The notes beneath the pieces were generated by a model. It made no database searches and was not told where the DNA came from. It was given only the letters and a program-made list of their open reading frames with translations. The position numbers and the translations under genes were made by a program. A stretch of 10,657 nt of DNA. It comes from Candidatus Gottesmanbacteria bacterium CG_4_10_14_0_8_um_filter_37_24 (GTDB taxonomy: Bacteria > Patescibacteriota > Microgenomatia > 2-02-FULL-39-11). Positions 1 to 7,105 of the stretch are shown here, in pieces; position 1 is the first letter of the stretch, and every line of letters begins with the position of its first letter. The DNA lies in contig PFMK01000016.1 of assembly GCA_002785215.1 (NCBI GenBank), forward strand, positions 1-10,657, given 5' to 3'.

Positions 1-9
1 TTGTGTATG

Positions 10-35
10 TATAAACTCATCTACCATAGTTTATA
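10..35. other. A+T-rich inverted repeat at the left edge
   Basis: An 8-bp perfect inverted repeat, TATAAACT (10-17) and AGTTTATA (28-35), encloses a 10-base loop. Neither strand has an adjacent U-run that would make it a terminator. On the minus strand the loop contains an ATG (27-25) opening nine codons that run off the edge (MVDEFIHTQ), with no Shine-Dalgarno sequence. The repeat could be a weak RNA hairpin before a downstream gene, or chance in A+T-rich DNA. Confidence 0.3.
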
Positions 36-41
36 TTATTA

Positions 42-97
42 CGCAGCAAGCTGCGAGGAATTACTGGCTGAGGCCAGTATCCTTAAGAGAGATTAAG
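42..97. repeat. Cluster of hairpins downstream of fusA, REP-like
   Basis: Three small stems lie side by side. The first is CGCAG/CTGCG (42-46 with 51-55, loop CAAG). The second is TACTGGC/GCCAGTA (62-68 with 73-79, loop TGAG), extendable by AGGA/TCCT (56-59 with 80-83) across a two-base bulge. The third is CTTAA/TTAAG (82-86 with 93-97), which competes with that extension. Read on the minus strand, the middle hairpin is preceded by TTAAGGATAC, nearly the same as the TTGAGGATAC that precedes the hairpin upstream of rpoB. The cluster may be a repetitive extragenic palindrome, an IS200/IS605-type end or a small structured RNA. The stems are seen directly; the identity is inferred. Confidence 0.45.
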
Positions 98-121
98 CCA
101 AAACTCCCGTTTTTTTAGTTT

Positions 122-155
122 ATCTGGATTTCGTTCGAAAACAGATGATATTTTT
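122..155 (+). terminator. Stem-loop with a T-run past the fusA stop (plus-strand terminator-like)
   Basis: ATCTG (122-126) pairs with CAGAT (142-146), and inside it TTTC (129-132) pairs with GAAA (137-140), closing a GTTC loop. On the plus strand the stem is followed by GATATTTTT, a modest U-tract. That suits transcription entering from the left and converging on fusA. On the minus strand the stem begins 24 bases after the fusA stop but has no U-tract behind it, so it is at best an RNA 3' end-protecting hairpin for the operon. No plus-strand gene is visible that it would serve. Confidence 0.35.
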
Positions 156-169
156 AAAGAAGAAATTTC

Positions 170-2272
170 TTATGAAGAAGCGGTTACGATTTTCTCGGTA
201 ATGTTTTTGGGGACTTCTTCGTAATGTGATGGTTCCATATAGTAAGCAGATCTACCTTGGGAAAGGCTTCTTATGGTGGTGGCATATCCTGAAAGCTCAG
301 CCAAGGGCACCATAGCCAGGATAACAGTCACATTGCCTCTTTTCTCTGTCCCCATTATCTGCGCTCTCTTACTTGAAAGATCACCGATAATGGAGCCCAT
401 AAATTCATCCGGGGTGGTGACCTCCACCTTCATAATCGGCTCAAGCAGTATAATTCCTGCATTTTTTACGGCTGTCTGAAAAGCCATACTTCCTGCGATT
501 TTGAAAGCAATATCAGATGAATCCACATCATGGTAAGTACCATCATATAAAGTCACCTTCATATCAACCATCGGGTAACCTGCAAGTACTCCCTTTTCCA
601 TGGCTTCTTTGACACCTTTTTGTACTGAAGGAATAAATTCCTTCGGAATAGCCCCTCCCTTTACAGCGTCCACATATTCATAACCCGCACCCCGAGCTTG
701 CGGCTCAACCCGAAGGAAACAGTGTCCGTATTGACCGTGACCACCGGTTTGCCTTATGTATTTCCCTTCTCCTTCTGCTTTTCCTTTAATTGTCTCTTTA
801 TATGCCACTTGAGGTGCTCCTACATTGGCATCGACTTTAAATTCTCTTTTCATTCTGTCCACGAGAATATCCAGATGAAGCTCTCCCATACCCCAGATTA
901 TCGTCTGGCCTGTCTCCAGATTGGATTTTATTTTGAATGTCGGATCTTCCTCCGACAATTTTTGCAGAGCTGAACCCATCTTTTCCTGATCTGCTTTCGT
1001 CTTTGGTTCAATAGCCAGAGATATTACCGGTTCAGGAAAAGTAATCTGCTCCAGAATAATCGGGTTTTTTTCATCACAGAGAGTATCTCCCGTACCTGTA
1101 TCTTTCAGTCCCACGATAGCCACAATTTCTCCCGCTAAAGCTTCGGGAATATCCTCTCTTTGGTTTGCGTGCATTAGAAGAAGCCTGCCGACCCTTTCCT
1201 GCTTGTCTTTGATTGAGTTATAGGTATATGAACCTGAGATAATTTTTCCTGAATATATGCGCACATAAGTAAGTTTTCCGACGTGCGGATCGAGTTGGAT
1301 TTTAAAAGCAAGTCCTGAAAAAGGGGTTTCTAAATTCGTTTTGCGGATTTCTACAGCTTTAGTCTCAGGATGGATTCCTTTCACCGAAGCCACATCAAGA
1401 GGAGAAGGGAGATAATCAACCACAGCATCAAGAAGCGGTTGCACTCCTTTATTCCTCAGGGATGAACCGCAATAAATCGGAACTAGTTTATATGCAATTA
1501 CCGCTTTTCTTAATGCTTTCTTCAGTTCTGCAATCGTAGGTTCTTGACCATTAAGATACTTTTCCAAAAGAATATCATCCTGCTCGCATATCTTTTCTAT
1601 AAGAATATTCCGGTACTTTTCAAAATCAGCTTTCATTTCTTCCGGAATTTCATCTTTGATTTCATATTTCGCTCCTAGGGTTTCACTTCCCCATATCAGA
1701 CTCTTTTTTGTCAGAAGATCGATTGTTCCTATGAAAGATTGTTCTTTACCTAAAGGTAAAGTCATTATAGCCGGATTAGCACCAAGCCTGTCTTTGATCA
1801 TCCTTACTGTTCTGAAAAAATCTGCTCCGAGTTTATCCATTTTATTCACGAAACAAATCCTCGGTACTTTGTATTTGTCAGCCTGATGCCATACAGTCTC
1901 AGATTGAGATTGCACTCCTTCTTCAGCATCCAGAACGGTTACCCCACCGTCCAATACTCGAAGCGATCTTTCTACTTCAGCGGTAAAATCCACGTGTCCC
2001 GGAGTATCGATAATATTAATTCTTACGTTATTCCAGAAAGTGGTTGTGGCAGCGGAAGTGATAGTAATTCCTCTTTCCCTTTCCTGCGGCATCCAATCCA
2101 TTTGAGTTGTTCCTTCGTCTATGTCCCCGATTTTATAGGATTTGCCGGTATAATACAGTATCCTTTCTGTAGTAGTAGTTTTGCCCGCGTCAATATGAGC
2201 AATAATTCCAATATTCCTGATTTTATCCAGAGGAACATCCCTGTTTTTAGTAACGGTTAAGTTTCCAGCCAT
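170..2272 (-). CDS. fusA: Elongation factor G (translocation GTPase)
   Basis: EF-G drives movement of tRNAs and mRNA through the ribosome using GTP, and with RRF it splits post-termination ribosomes. At 700 aa it has the normal family length. The GTPase domain shows all five motifs: AHIDAGKT (25-32), RGIT of switch I (67-70), DTPGH (89-93, with catalytic H93), NKMD (143-146) and CGSS (268-271, where SA is more usual). Domain IV has YKETI (491-495), the GGHGQYG loop (510-516) and the decoding-site tip around HDVDSSD (581-587). Domain V follows and ends near HYEEVP. The ATG is the only sensible start, as no other Met precedes the P-loop, although the N-terminus is about eight residues longer than in E. 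coli. The AUG is preceded directly by U7-A-U5 and a hairpin, with no Shine-Dalgarno sequence. fusA is last in the block and stops on TAA. Confidence 0.98.
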   Translation of the reverse strand: MAGNLTVTKNRDVPLDKIRNIGIIAHIDAGKTTTTERILYYTGKSYKIGDIDEGTTQMDWMPQERERGITITSAATTTFWNNVRINIIDTPGHVDFTAEVERSLRVLDGGVTVLDAEEGVQSQSETVWHQADKYKVPRICFVNKMDKLGADFFRTVRMIKDRLGANPAIMTLPLGKEQSFIGTIDLLTKKSLIWGSETLGAKYEIKDEIPEEMKADFEKYRNILIEKICEQDDILLEKYLNGQEPTIAELKKALRKAVIAYKLVPIYCGSSLRNKGVQPLLDAVVDYLPSPLDVASVKGIHPETKAVEIRKTNLETPFSGLAFKIQLDPHVGKLTYVRIYSGKIISGSYTYNSIKDKQERVGRLLLMHANQREDIPEALAGEIVAIVGLKDTGTGDTLCDEKNPIILEQITFPEPVISLAIEPKTKADQEKMGSALQKLSEEDPTFKIKSNLETGQTIIWGMGELHLDILVDRMKREFKVDANVGAPQVAYKETIKGKAEGEGKYIRQTGGHGQYGHCFLRVEPQARGAGYEYVDAVKGGAIPKEFIPSVQKGVKEAMEKGVLAGYPMVDMKVTLYDGTYHDVDSSDIAFKIAGSMAFQTAVKNAGIILLEPIMKVEVTTPDEFMGSIIGDLSSKRAQIMGTEKRGNVTVILAMVPLAELSGYATTIRSLSQGRSAYYMEPSHYEEVPKNITEKIVTASS

Positions 2273-2323
2273 AAAAATAAAAAAATATCAAACTGCAGAA
2301 TGAAAAAAATACGCAGTTTGATA
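2273..2323 (-). terminator. Intrinsic-terminator-like hairpin abutting the fusA start
   Basis: On the minus strand an 11-bp perfect stem, TATCAAACTGC (2323-2313) with GCAGTTTGATA (2296-2286), encloses a 16-base U-rich loop. It is followed at once by U7-A-U5 (2285-2273) and then the fusA AUG. The shape is that of a Rho-independent terminator, although only 4 of the 11 pairs are G-C, so efficiency may be partial. It could lower EF-G output relative to S12 and S7, act as an attenuator or a processing site, or be a 5' structure next to a U-rich, SD-less start. The structure is seen directly; its effect is inferred. Confidence 0.7.
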
Positions 2324-2341
2324 ATAAATAAATTTTTTAAC

Positions 2342-2818
2342 TTACCATCTAAAGTGCGAAAAGGCTTTGTTAGCTTCTGCGTTTCTATGCATCAAATCTC
2401 TTTTTTTAACAGCTTCACCAGTATTATTGTATGCATCCAAAACTTCAGCTGCAAGCTTTTCGGCAAAAGTATGATACTGTTTATTCGGTCTTGATCGCGC
2501 TGCCATAATAAGCCATCTTATAGAAAGAGATATTTTTCTTTCGCCTCTTACCTCCATCGGAACTTGATAAGACGCTCCACCAACTCTCCGGGATTTTACC
2601 TCCATCCGTGGGCTGACATTTTGAAGTGCAGACTGAAATACTACCAAAGGATCCAGTTTTTTTTCTTTTATCATCTCAAGAGCACCATAAACCTCTTTCT
2701 GTGCAACTGTTTTTTTACCGTCCTTCATAATCCGATTAATAAAACGGGCTAAGAGTTTATTATCATAAAGAGGATCGCCTTCAACTACTCTTTTTTTTGT
2801 TTTACTTGTTCTTGACAT
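2342..2818 (-). CDS. rpsG: 30S ribosomal protein S7
   Basis: S7 binds the 3' major domain of 16S rRNA, nucleates assembly of the 30S head and lines the mRNA and E-site tRNA path. The 158-aa protein matches the usual bacterial length and lacks the C-terminal extension of E. coli K-12. Diagnostic stretches are KLLARFINRIMKDGKK (21-36), the beta-hairpin arm EVKSRRVGG with YQVP (73-87), RWLIMAAR (101-108) and the C-terminal block GEAVKKRD to HFRW (134-158). A normally conserved NVRP turn reads NVSP here. The gene follows rpsL after 23 bases that contain a single G or C and no Shine-Dalgarno sequence. In E. coli S7 represses its own operon by binding the rpsL-rpsG spacer. That spacer is far too short here for a similar structure, so the control is probably absent or different. 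Confidence 0.97.
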   Translation of the reverse strand: MSRTSKTKKRVVEGDPLYDNKLLARFINRIMKDGKKTVAQKEVYGALEMIKEKKLDPLVVFQSALQNVSPRMEVKSRRVGGASYQVPMEVRGERKISLSIRWLIMAARSRPNKQYHTFAEKLAAEVLDAYNNTGEAVKKRDLMHRNAEANKAFSHFRW

Positions 2819-2841
2819 AATAATTAATATAATAAAATGTA

Positions 2842-3297
2842 TTAACCTGTTGCAGCTGGGGCAGCTTTTGATGTTGTTCTTTCTGATCCTCTAGTTAATT
2901 TTGTCCCATATCTTGAACGTCCTTGTTTTCTACCAACCACTCCAGTCATATCAAATTTCCCACGGACAATATGATATTTCACTCCGGGCAAATCTTTTAC
3001 TCTACCACCTCTTACCATTACAATTGCATGTTCCGTCAACTCATGACCAATACCTGGAATATATGCGGTTACTTCCTGCTTATTTGACAATCTCACTCTA
3101 GCTACTTTTCTTAAAGCGGAATTTGGTTTCTTGGGAGTCATTGTTTTAACAAGAGTAACCACTCCTCTTTTGAAAGGAGAATGTATTTGCTTCATCATTC
3201 TATCTTTAGCGTTAAAATACCTTCTTAGAGCCGTAGCTTTCACTTTTTTAGCTATTTTTTTTCTTCCCCTTTTAACTAATTGGTTTACAGTTGGCAT
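2842..3297 (-). CDS. rpsL: 30S ribosomal protein S12, with an N-terminal insertion
   Basis: S12 sits at the decoding centre and governs accuracy. PTVNQLV (2-8), TPKKPNSALRK (54-64) and RGGRVKDLPGV (96-106) are diagnostic. K56 and K101 match E. coli K43 and K88 (Met counted), the two classical streptomycin-resistance positions, and both are wild-type lysine. D102, the site that is beta-methylthiolated in E. coli, is present. The 151 aa exceed the usual 124-135 for two reasons: an insertion of about 13 residues around 25-40 (YFNAKDRMMKQIHS), between the basic N-terminal tail and the PFKRGV strand, and an Ala/Thr/Ser-rich tail after 137. The usual GEGHNLQEH loop reads GIGHELTEH (82-90). No clear Shine-Dalgarno sequence lies before the ATG, only U7 and then AGTCAGAATT. 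The gene follows rpoC after 77 bases. Confidence 0.97.
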   Translation of the reverse strand: MPTVNQLVKRGRKKIAKKVKATALRRYFNAKDRMMKQIHSPFKRGVVTLVKTMTPKKPNSALRKVARVRLSNKQEVTAYIPGIGHELTEHAIVMVRGGRVKDLPGVKYHIVRGKFDMTGVVGRKQGRSRYGTKLTRGSERTTSKAAPAATG

Positions 3298-3374
3298 AAT
3301 TCTGACTAAAAAAATATAAATAATAAAATTACTTTGGTTTTAAGGAAGTGGGTTTATGACAAACCTGTTGGGTA
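3298..3374 (-). other. rpoC-rpsL junction, no promoter recognised
   Basis: This 77-base gap is where the rpoBC and str gene sets join. It holds a small hairpin, GGTTT/AAACC with loop GTCAT, shortly after the rpoC stop, then an A/T-rich stretch with a U7 run about 10 bases before the rpsL start. A TTGTCA that resembles a -35 box has no -10 box at 15-18 bases, so I see no convincing promoter. The U7 run lies over 30 bases past the hairpin, so this is not a standard terminator. Read-through from rpoC is the simplest reading. Confidence 0.5.
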
Positions 3375-6300
3375 TCAATTGTTCAGTTTAATTCTTGCTC
3401 TTTCCTCAGAAACCGGTATTAGTCTGCCGATTATAACATTTTCTTTAAGGCCCAACAAGCGATCTTCCTTACCTTGAAGTGCTGCTTCGGTAAGTACTGT
3501 TGTTGTTTCCTGGAATGAAGCAGCTGATAGCCATGATTCAGTATATAAAGACGCTCTTGTGATACCAAGAATAATAATTTGCGCAGTAGATGGCTCGCCA
3601 CCTTCAGCTAGAATTCTGGCATTTTCTTCTTCAAAATATTTTCGGTCAACCATTTCTCCTGGTAAAAGAATTGTATCGCCTGATGTTTCAATTCTGACTT
3701 TATCACTCATCTTTCTTATGATTACTTCAAAATGCTTATCATGAATTGGAATTCCTTGAGACTCATATACTTTTTGGATTTCCGAAAGAAGATAACTTTG
3801 AGTTCTTAATAAACCTCTTATCTGTAATACTTCTTTTAAATCCAGTGAACCGGAAGCAATCTCATCTCCGGCAGCAACGAGATCACCTGTCTTTATTTTT
3901 GATTCTGAGGTTTTTGGAATAATATAAATTCTTTGCTCGACAGGTTTAATACCAATGCTTTTTACGGTGACTTCATATCCTTCTTCTTTTTCCTCAACTG
4001 TAACCTTACCTGCGATTTCTGAGATTGGTGAGTATACTTTCGGAGTCCTTACCTCAAATAACTCCTCTACTCTGGGAAGACCCTGTGTTACGTCAAGTCC
4101 CACAATTCCACCTGCATGTCTTACTCTCATCGTCAGTTGTGTTCCCGGCTCTCCAATTGACTGAGCAGCCACTATACCTACTGGTGTACCTATATCCACA
4201 TACTTCTTGCTGCCTAAATCCATCCCGTAACAAGCTGCGCATAGTCCATATTTTAATCCGCAAGTAAGCGGAGAACGAACAACTACCTTAGCCACATCCT
4301 TAAAAAGGGGAATTTGATTTTCTGTAATAACTTCTCCTTTTTTAAGGATCAGTTTTTTGGTTTTTGGATTTACTACATTTTCTGCCAAAACTCTTCCAAC
4401 AATCCTGGTTTCCAGCGTTGCCTGCCTTTTCTCATCTCTAATAATCTCAATTCCTTCTTTTGTACCACAATCCTCAGTTCTGATTATTGCATCATGGGCT
4501 ACATCAATGAGTCTCCTTGTTAGGTATCCCGCATCGGCTGTTTTCAAAGCGGAATCAGTAAGTCCTTTTCTCGAACCTCTTGTTGAAGTAACATATTCAA
4601 AAATGGAAAGACCTTCTCTGTAATTTGATTTTGTGGGTAATTCAACTATCTTGCCTAATGGATCAACCACCAAACCTTTGATCGCCGAAAGCTGTTTCAG
4701 TTGATCTTTTGATGCTCTCGCTCCTCCAGAATTTATTATTATTTTAACTGGATTATCATAAGCCATGGATGACCAGGTTGCATTGGCCAATCTTTCTGTA
4801 ATATCAATCCATATCTCATTTTCCAATCTTTTTCTTTCTTCATTCGTAATCAAACCTTGTTGGTAATTCTGTTCTACCTCAGTCACTTTTACCTCTACTT
4901 CGTTCACCATTATTTTTTTGTCTGGAATTATTATGTTGTCAAACACAGATACTGATAAGCCACTGGCTAAAGTAGCTCCCCAGAAGCCGAAATTCTTAAA
5001 TTTATCTATAAGCGCCGCAACCTCTTCTTTTGGATAATAATCAAAAGCAGTAGTAATAAGATTTTTTATTGTAACTGCCTTAACTGTATCATTATGGAAT
5101 CTTAAATCAGTAGGTAATAACTCATTAAAAAGGATTCTTCCAACACTTGTAATAATCAAAGAACTATTAATATAGATCCTTATTGGGGCACGAATATCGA
5201 TTTTATCCAGCTGATAAGCATATATTGCATCTGTATCACTTAAGAAAGTTGGAAGTTTTTCTTCAATAACTTTCTCTATCTCGATATTATAGCTTGTTAA
5301 ATAATAACAACCTAAAGCCATTTCCTTATTGGGGATGGTAATTGGAGTACCGTCTGCGGGTTTTAAAAGATTATGTACCGGCAACATCAGATTTTTTGAC
5401 TCCTCCTTTGCAGCTTGTGATAAAGGAACATGCACAGCCATCTGATCACCGTCAAAATCAGCATTATACCCTGCACATACACAAGGATGAATTCTTATAG
5501 CCGAACCTTCGATTAAAATCGGATAAAACGCTTGAATACCCAATTTATGGAGCGTCGGTGCCCGGTTTAAAAGAACTGGATGATTTTTAGTAATTTCTTC
5601 CAGTATGTCAAAGACTTGTGCATCCCTTCTCTCCAAAATATTTTTTGCATTCTTTACATTTGGAGCTATACCTCTTATTATCAATTCCCTTAGAACAAAT
5701 GGTTTAAATAATTCCAAAGCCATTTCTTTTGGTAAACCGCATTGAGTGAGGGCAAGTTCTGGACCTACCACAATAACTGACCTTCCGGAATAATCTACTC
5801 TTTTGCCTAAAAGATTCTGTCTGAATCTTCCTTGTTTTCCTCTCAACATATCGGACAATGATCTGAGCGATTGCCTGGCAGAAGTCCTTCCTGTTGTCCT
5901 TTGGCTAACATCAATAAGAGAATCCACCGCTTCCTGAAGCATTCTTTTTTCGTTTCTCAAAATGATTTCAGGTGCGCCCAGTTCAATAAGATGTTTCAAC
6001 CTGTTGTTCCTATTTATCACTCTTCTATATAAATCATTCAGATCGGATGTGGCAAATTTCCCTCCCGTCAACTGAACCATAGGTCTTAAATCAGGAGGAA
6101 TAACTGGAAGCATTGTCAAGACAATCCATGCAGGATTAAGACCGGCTTTTTTAAGCCCTTCGACTATGCGAAGTCTTTTAGTAGCTTTTATTTTCTTTTG
6201 GCCTGATGCTTCCTGAACTTCACGTCTTAAGTCAGCAGTAAGTTTTGCCAAATCAATTTTCTTCAACACTTCCAGAATGCATTCTGCACCCATCCCGACT

Positions 6301-7100
6301 TTGATGAAAGAGGATACGTCATACTCCCTGAGTTTTAAATACTCGTCTTCGGATATGACTGTCAAAGGTCTGAGTTTCCTAATTAAGTCAGAAATCGTAT
6401 TGAAAATCTCTTTAGCGGTTAATTCTTCCTGATTAAATTCTTCCTGAATCACTGTCACTTGCTGTTTTTTACGGAATGATAATTCCTCTATAGCTAAATC
6501 TTTTGCTTCTTTGCTTTTTATTTTATCTTTTATCGCTTTTTCTTCTTTATCAAACTGCTTATCTATCTCTTCAACTTTCAAATCATATATTTTTTGCCTT
6601 TCCGTTTTTCTTTTTTCAAATATCTCCAAAAGGTTATTTAAGGCTTTTTTTTGATTATCCTTATTTAGATCAAGTATCAGATAAGAAGCAAAATAGATAA
6701 TATTTCCCAGTGCTTTAGGAGTAATGTCAAGAATCAGTGACAGTTTGGAAGGTGTTCCTTTAAAAAACCATACATGTAATACCGGCGCAGCCAGTTTAAT
6801 ATGACCCATCCTCTCTCTCCTTACTTTACTTTGAGTCACTTCAACACCGCATTTATCACATATTATCCCCCGATATCTTATTCTTTTATATTTGCCACAA
6901 TAACATTCCCAATCTTTAGTAGGACCGAATATTCTTTCGTCAAATAAACCATCTTTTTCAGGTTTAAGGGTACGATAATTAATTGTCTCCGGTTTAACAA
7001 TTTCACCATATGACCAAGTCATTATATCGTCAGGTGAAGCTAAGGTAATTTTTAGACCTTCGAAATCTACAATATTCCCGAAATTGCCTTTTTTATCCAT
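3375..7100 (-). CDS. rpoC: RNA polymerase subunit beta prime
   Basis: This is half of the polymerase catalytic core, and it holds the active-site magnesium. In order: Zn1 finger C66, C68, C81, C84; a charged helical insertion of about 95 aa (roughly 147-242); the lid (about 318-344); the sigma-binding coiled coil starting DLNDLYRRVINRNNRLKH (353-370); the rudder region (about 396-415); GKQGRFRQNLLGKRVDYSGR (421-440); NADFDGDQMAVH (546-557) with D548, D550 and D552; bridge helix around 835-870; Zn2 C878, C947, C954, C957; trigger loop around 983-1003; and the C-terminal switch region SAASFQETT and GLKENVIIG. At 1241 aa it is near the Gram-positive length and lacks the E. coli trigger-loop insertion SI3. 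Unusual residues are R841 in the bridge helix and V993 and R994 in the trigger loop. The start is five bases after the rpoB stop, with GAGAGGA as Shine-Dalgarno inside the end of rpoB. The stop is TGA. Confidence 0.99.
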   Translation of the reverse strand: MDKKGNFGNIVDFEGLKITLASPDDIMTWSYGEIVKPETINYRTLKPEKDGLFDERIFGPTKDWECYCGKYKRIRYRGIICDKCGVEVTQSKVRRERMGHIKLAAPVLHVWFFKGTPSKLSLILDITPKALGNIIYFASYLILDLNKDNQKKALNNLLEIFEKRKTERQKIYDLKVEEIDKQFDKEEKAIKDKIKSKEAKDLAIEELSFRKKQQVTVIQEEFNQEELTAKEIFNTISDLIRKLRPLTVISEDEYLKLREYDVSSFIKVGMGAECILEVLKKIDLAKLTADLRREVQEASGQKKIKATKRLRIVEGLKKAGLNPAWIVLTMLPVIPPDLRPMVQLTGGKFATSDLNDLYRRVINRNNRLKHLIELGAPEIILRNEKRMLQEAVDSLIDVSQRTTGRTSARQSLRSLSDMLRGKQGRFRQNLLGKRVDYSGRSVIVVGPELALTQCGLPKEMALELFKPFVLRELIIRGIAPNVKNAKNILERRDAQVFDILEEITKNHPVLLNRAPTLHKLGIQAFYPILIEGSAIRIHPCVCAGYNADFDGDQMAVHVPLSQAAKEESKNLMLPVHNLLKPADGTPITIPNKEMALGCYYLTSYNIEIEKVIEEKLPTFLSDTDAIYAYQLDKIDIRAPIRIYINSSLIITSVGRILFNELLPTDLRFHNDTVKAVTIKNLITTAFDYYPKEEVAALIDKFKNFGFWGATLASGLSVSVFDNIIIPDKKIMVNEVEVKVTEVEQNYQQGLITNEERKRLENEIWIDITERLANATWSSMAYDNPVKIIINSGGARASKDQLKQLSAIKGLVVDPLGKIVELPTKSNYREGLSIFEYVTSTRGSRKGLTDSALKTADAGYLTRRLIDVAHDAIIRTEDCGTKEGIEIIRDEKRQATLETRIVGRVLAENVVNPKTKKLILKKGEVITENQIPLFKDVAKVVVRSPLTCGLKYGLCAACYGMDLGSKKYVDIGTPVGIVAAQSIGEPGTQLTMRVRHAGGIVGLDVTQGLPRVEELFEVRTPKVYSPISEIAGKVTVEEKEEGYEVTVKSIGIKPVEQRIYIIPKTSESKIKTGDLVAAGDEIASGSLDLKEVLQIRGLLRTQSYLLSEIQKVYESQGIPIHDKHFEVIIRKMSDKVRIETSGDTILLPGEMVDRKYFEEENARILAEGGEPSTAQIIILGITRASLYTESWLSAASFQETTTVLTEAALQGKEDRLLGLKENVIIGRLIPVSEERARIKLNN

Positions 7101-7105
7101 AATGT

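Noticed and set aside
1..27. Possible start of a further minus-strand gene, ATG at 27-25 reading MVDEFIHTQ to the edge
   Set aside because: Only nine codons are visible, there is no Shine-Dalgarno sequence, and the ATG sits in the loop of an inverted repeat. It is not tuf, whose N-terminus would read differently.
160..171. Perfect 12-base palindrome AAGAAATTTCTT overlapping the fusA stop
   Set aside because: It is A/T-rich, has no loop, and is expected by chance in this composition. Nothing suggests an operator at the end of a gene.
3127..3132. Streptomycin-resistance allele of rpsL
   Set aside because: Both key lysines (K56 and K101, E. coli K43 and K88) are wild type.
3298..3374. Promoter in the rpoC-rpsL gap (TTGTCA and TATATT-like hexamers)
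   Set aside because: The hexamers are at the wrong spacing from each other, and neither has a partner at 15-18 bases.
3375..3377. UGA stop of rpoC as a sign of UGA reassignment to glycine (as in Gracilibacteria and Absconditabacteria)
   Set aside because: No in-frame UGA occurs inside five long genes, which would be impossible if UGA coded for glycine. Ending at the UGA also gives a normal beta prime C-terminus.
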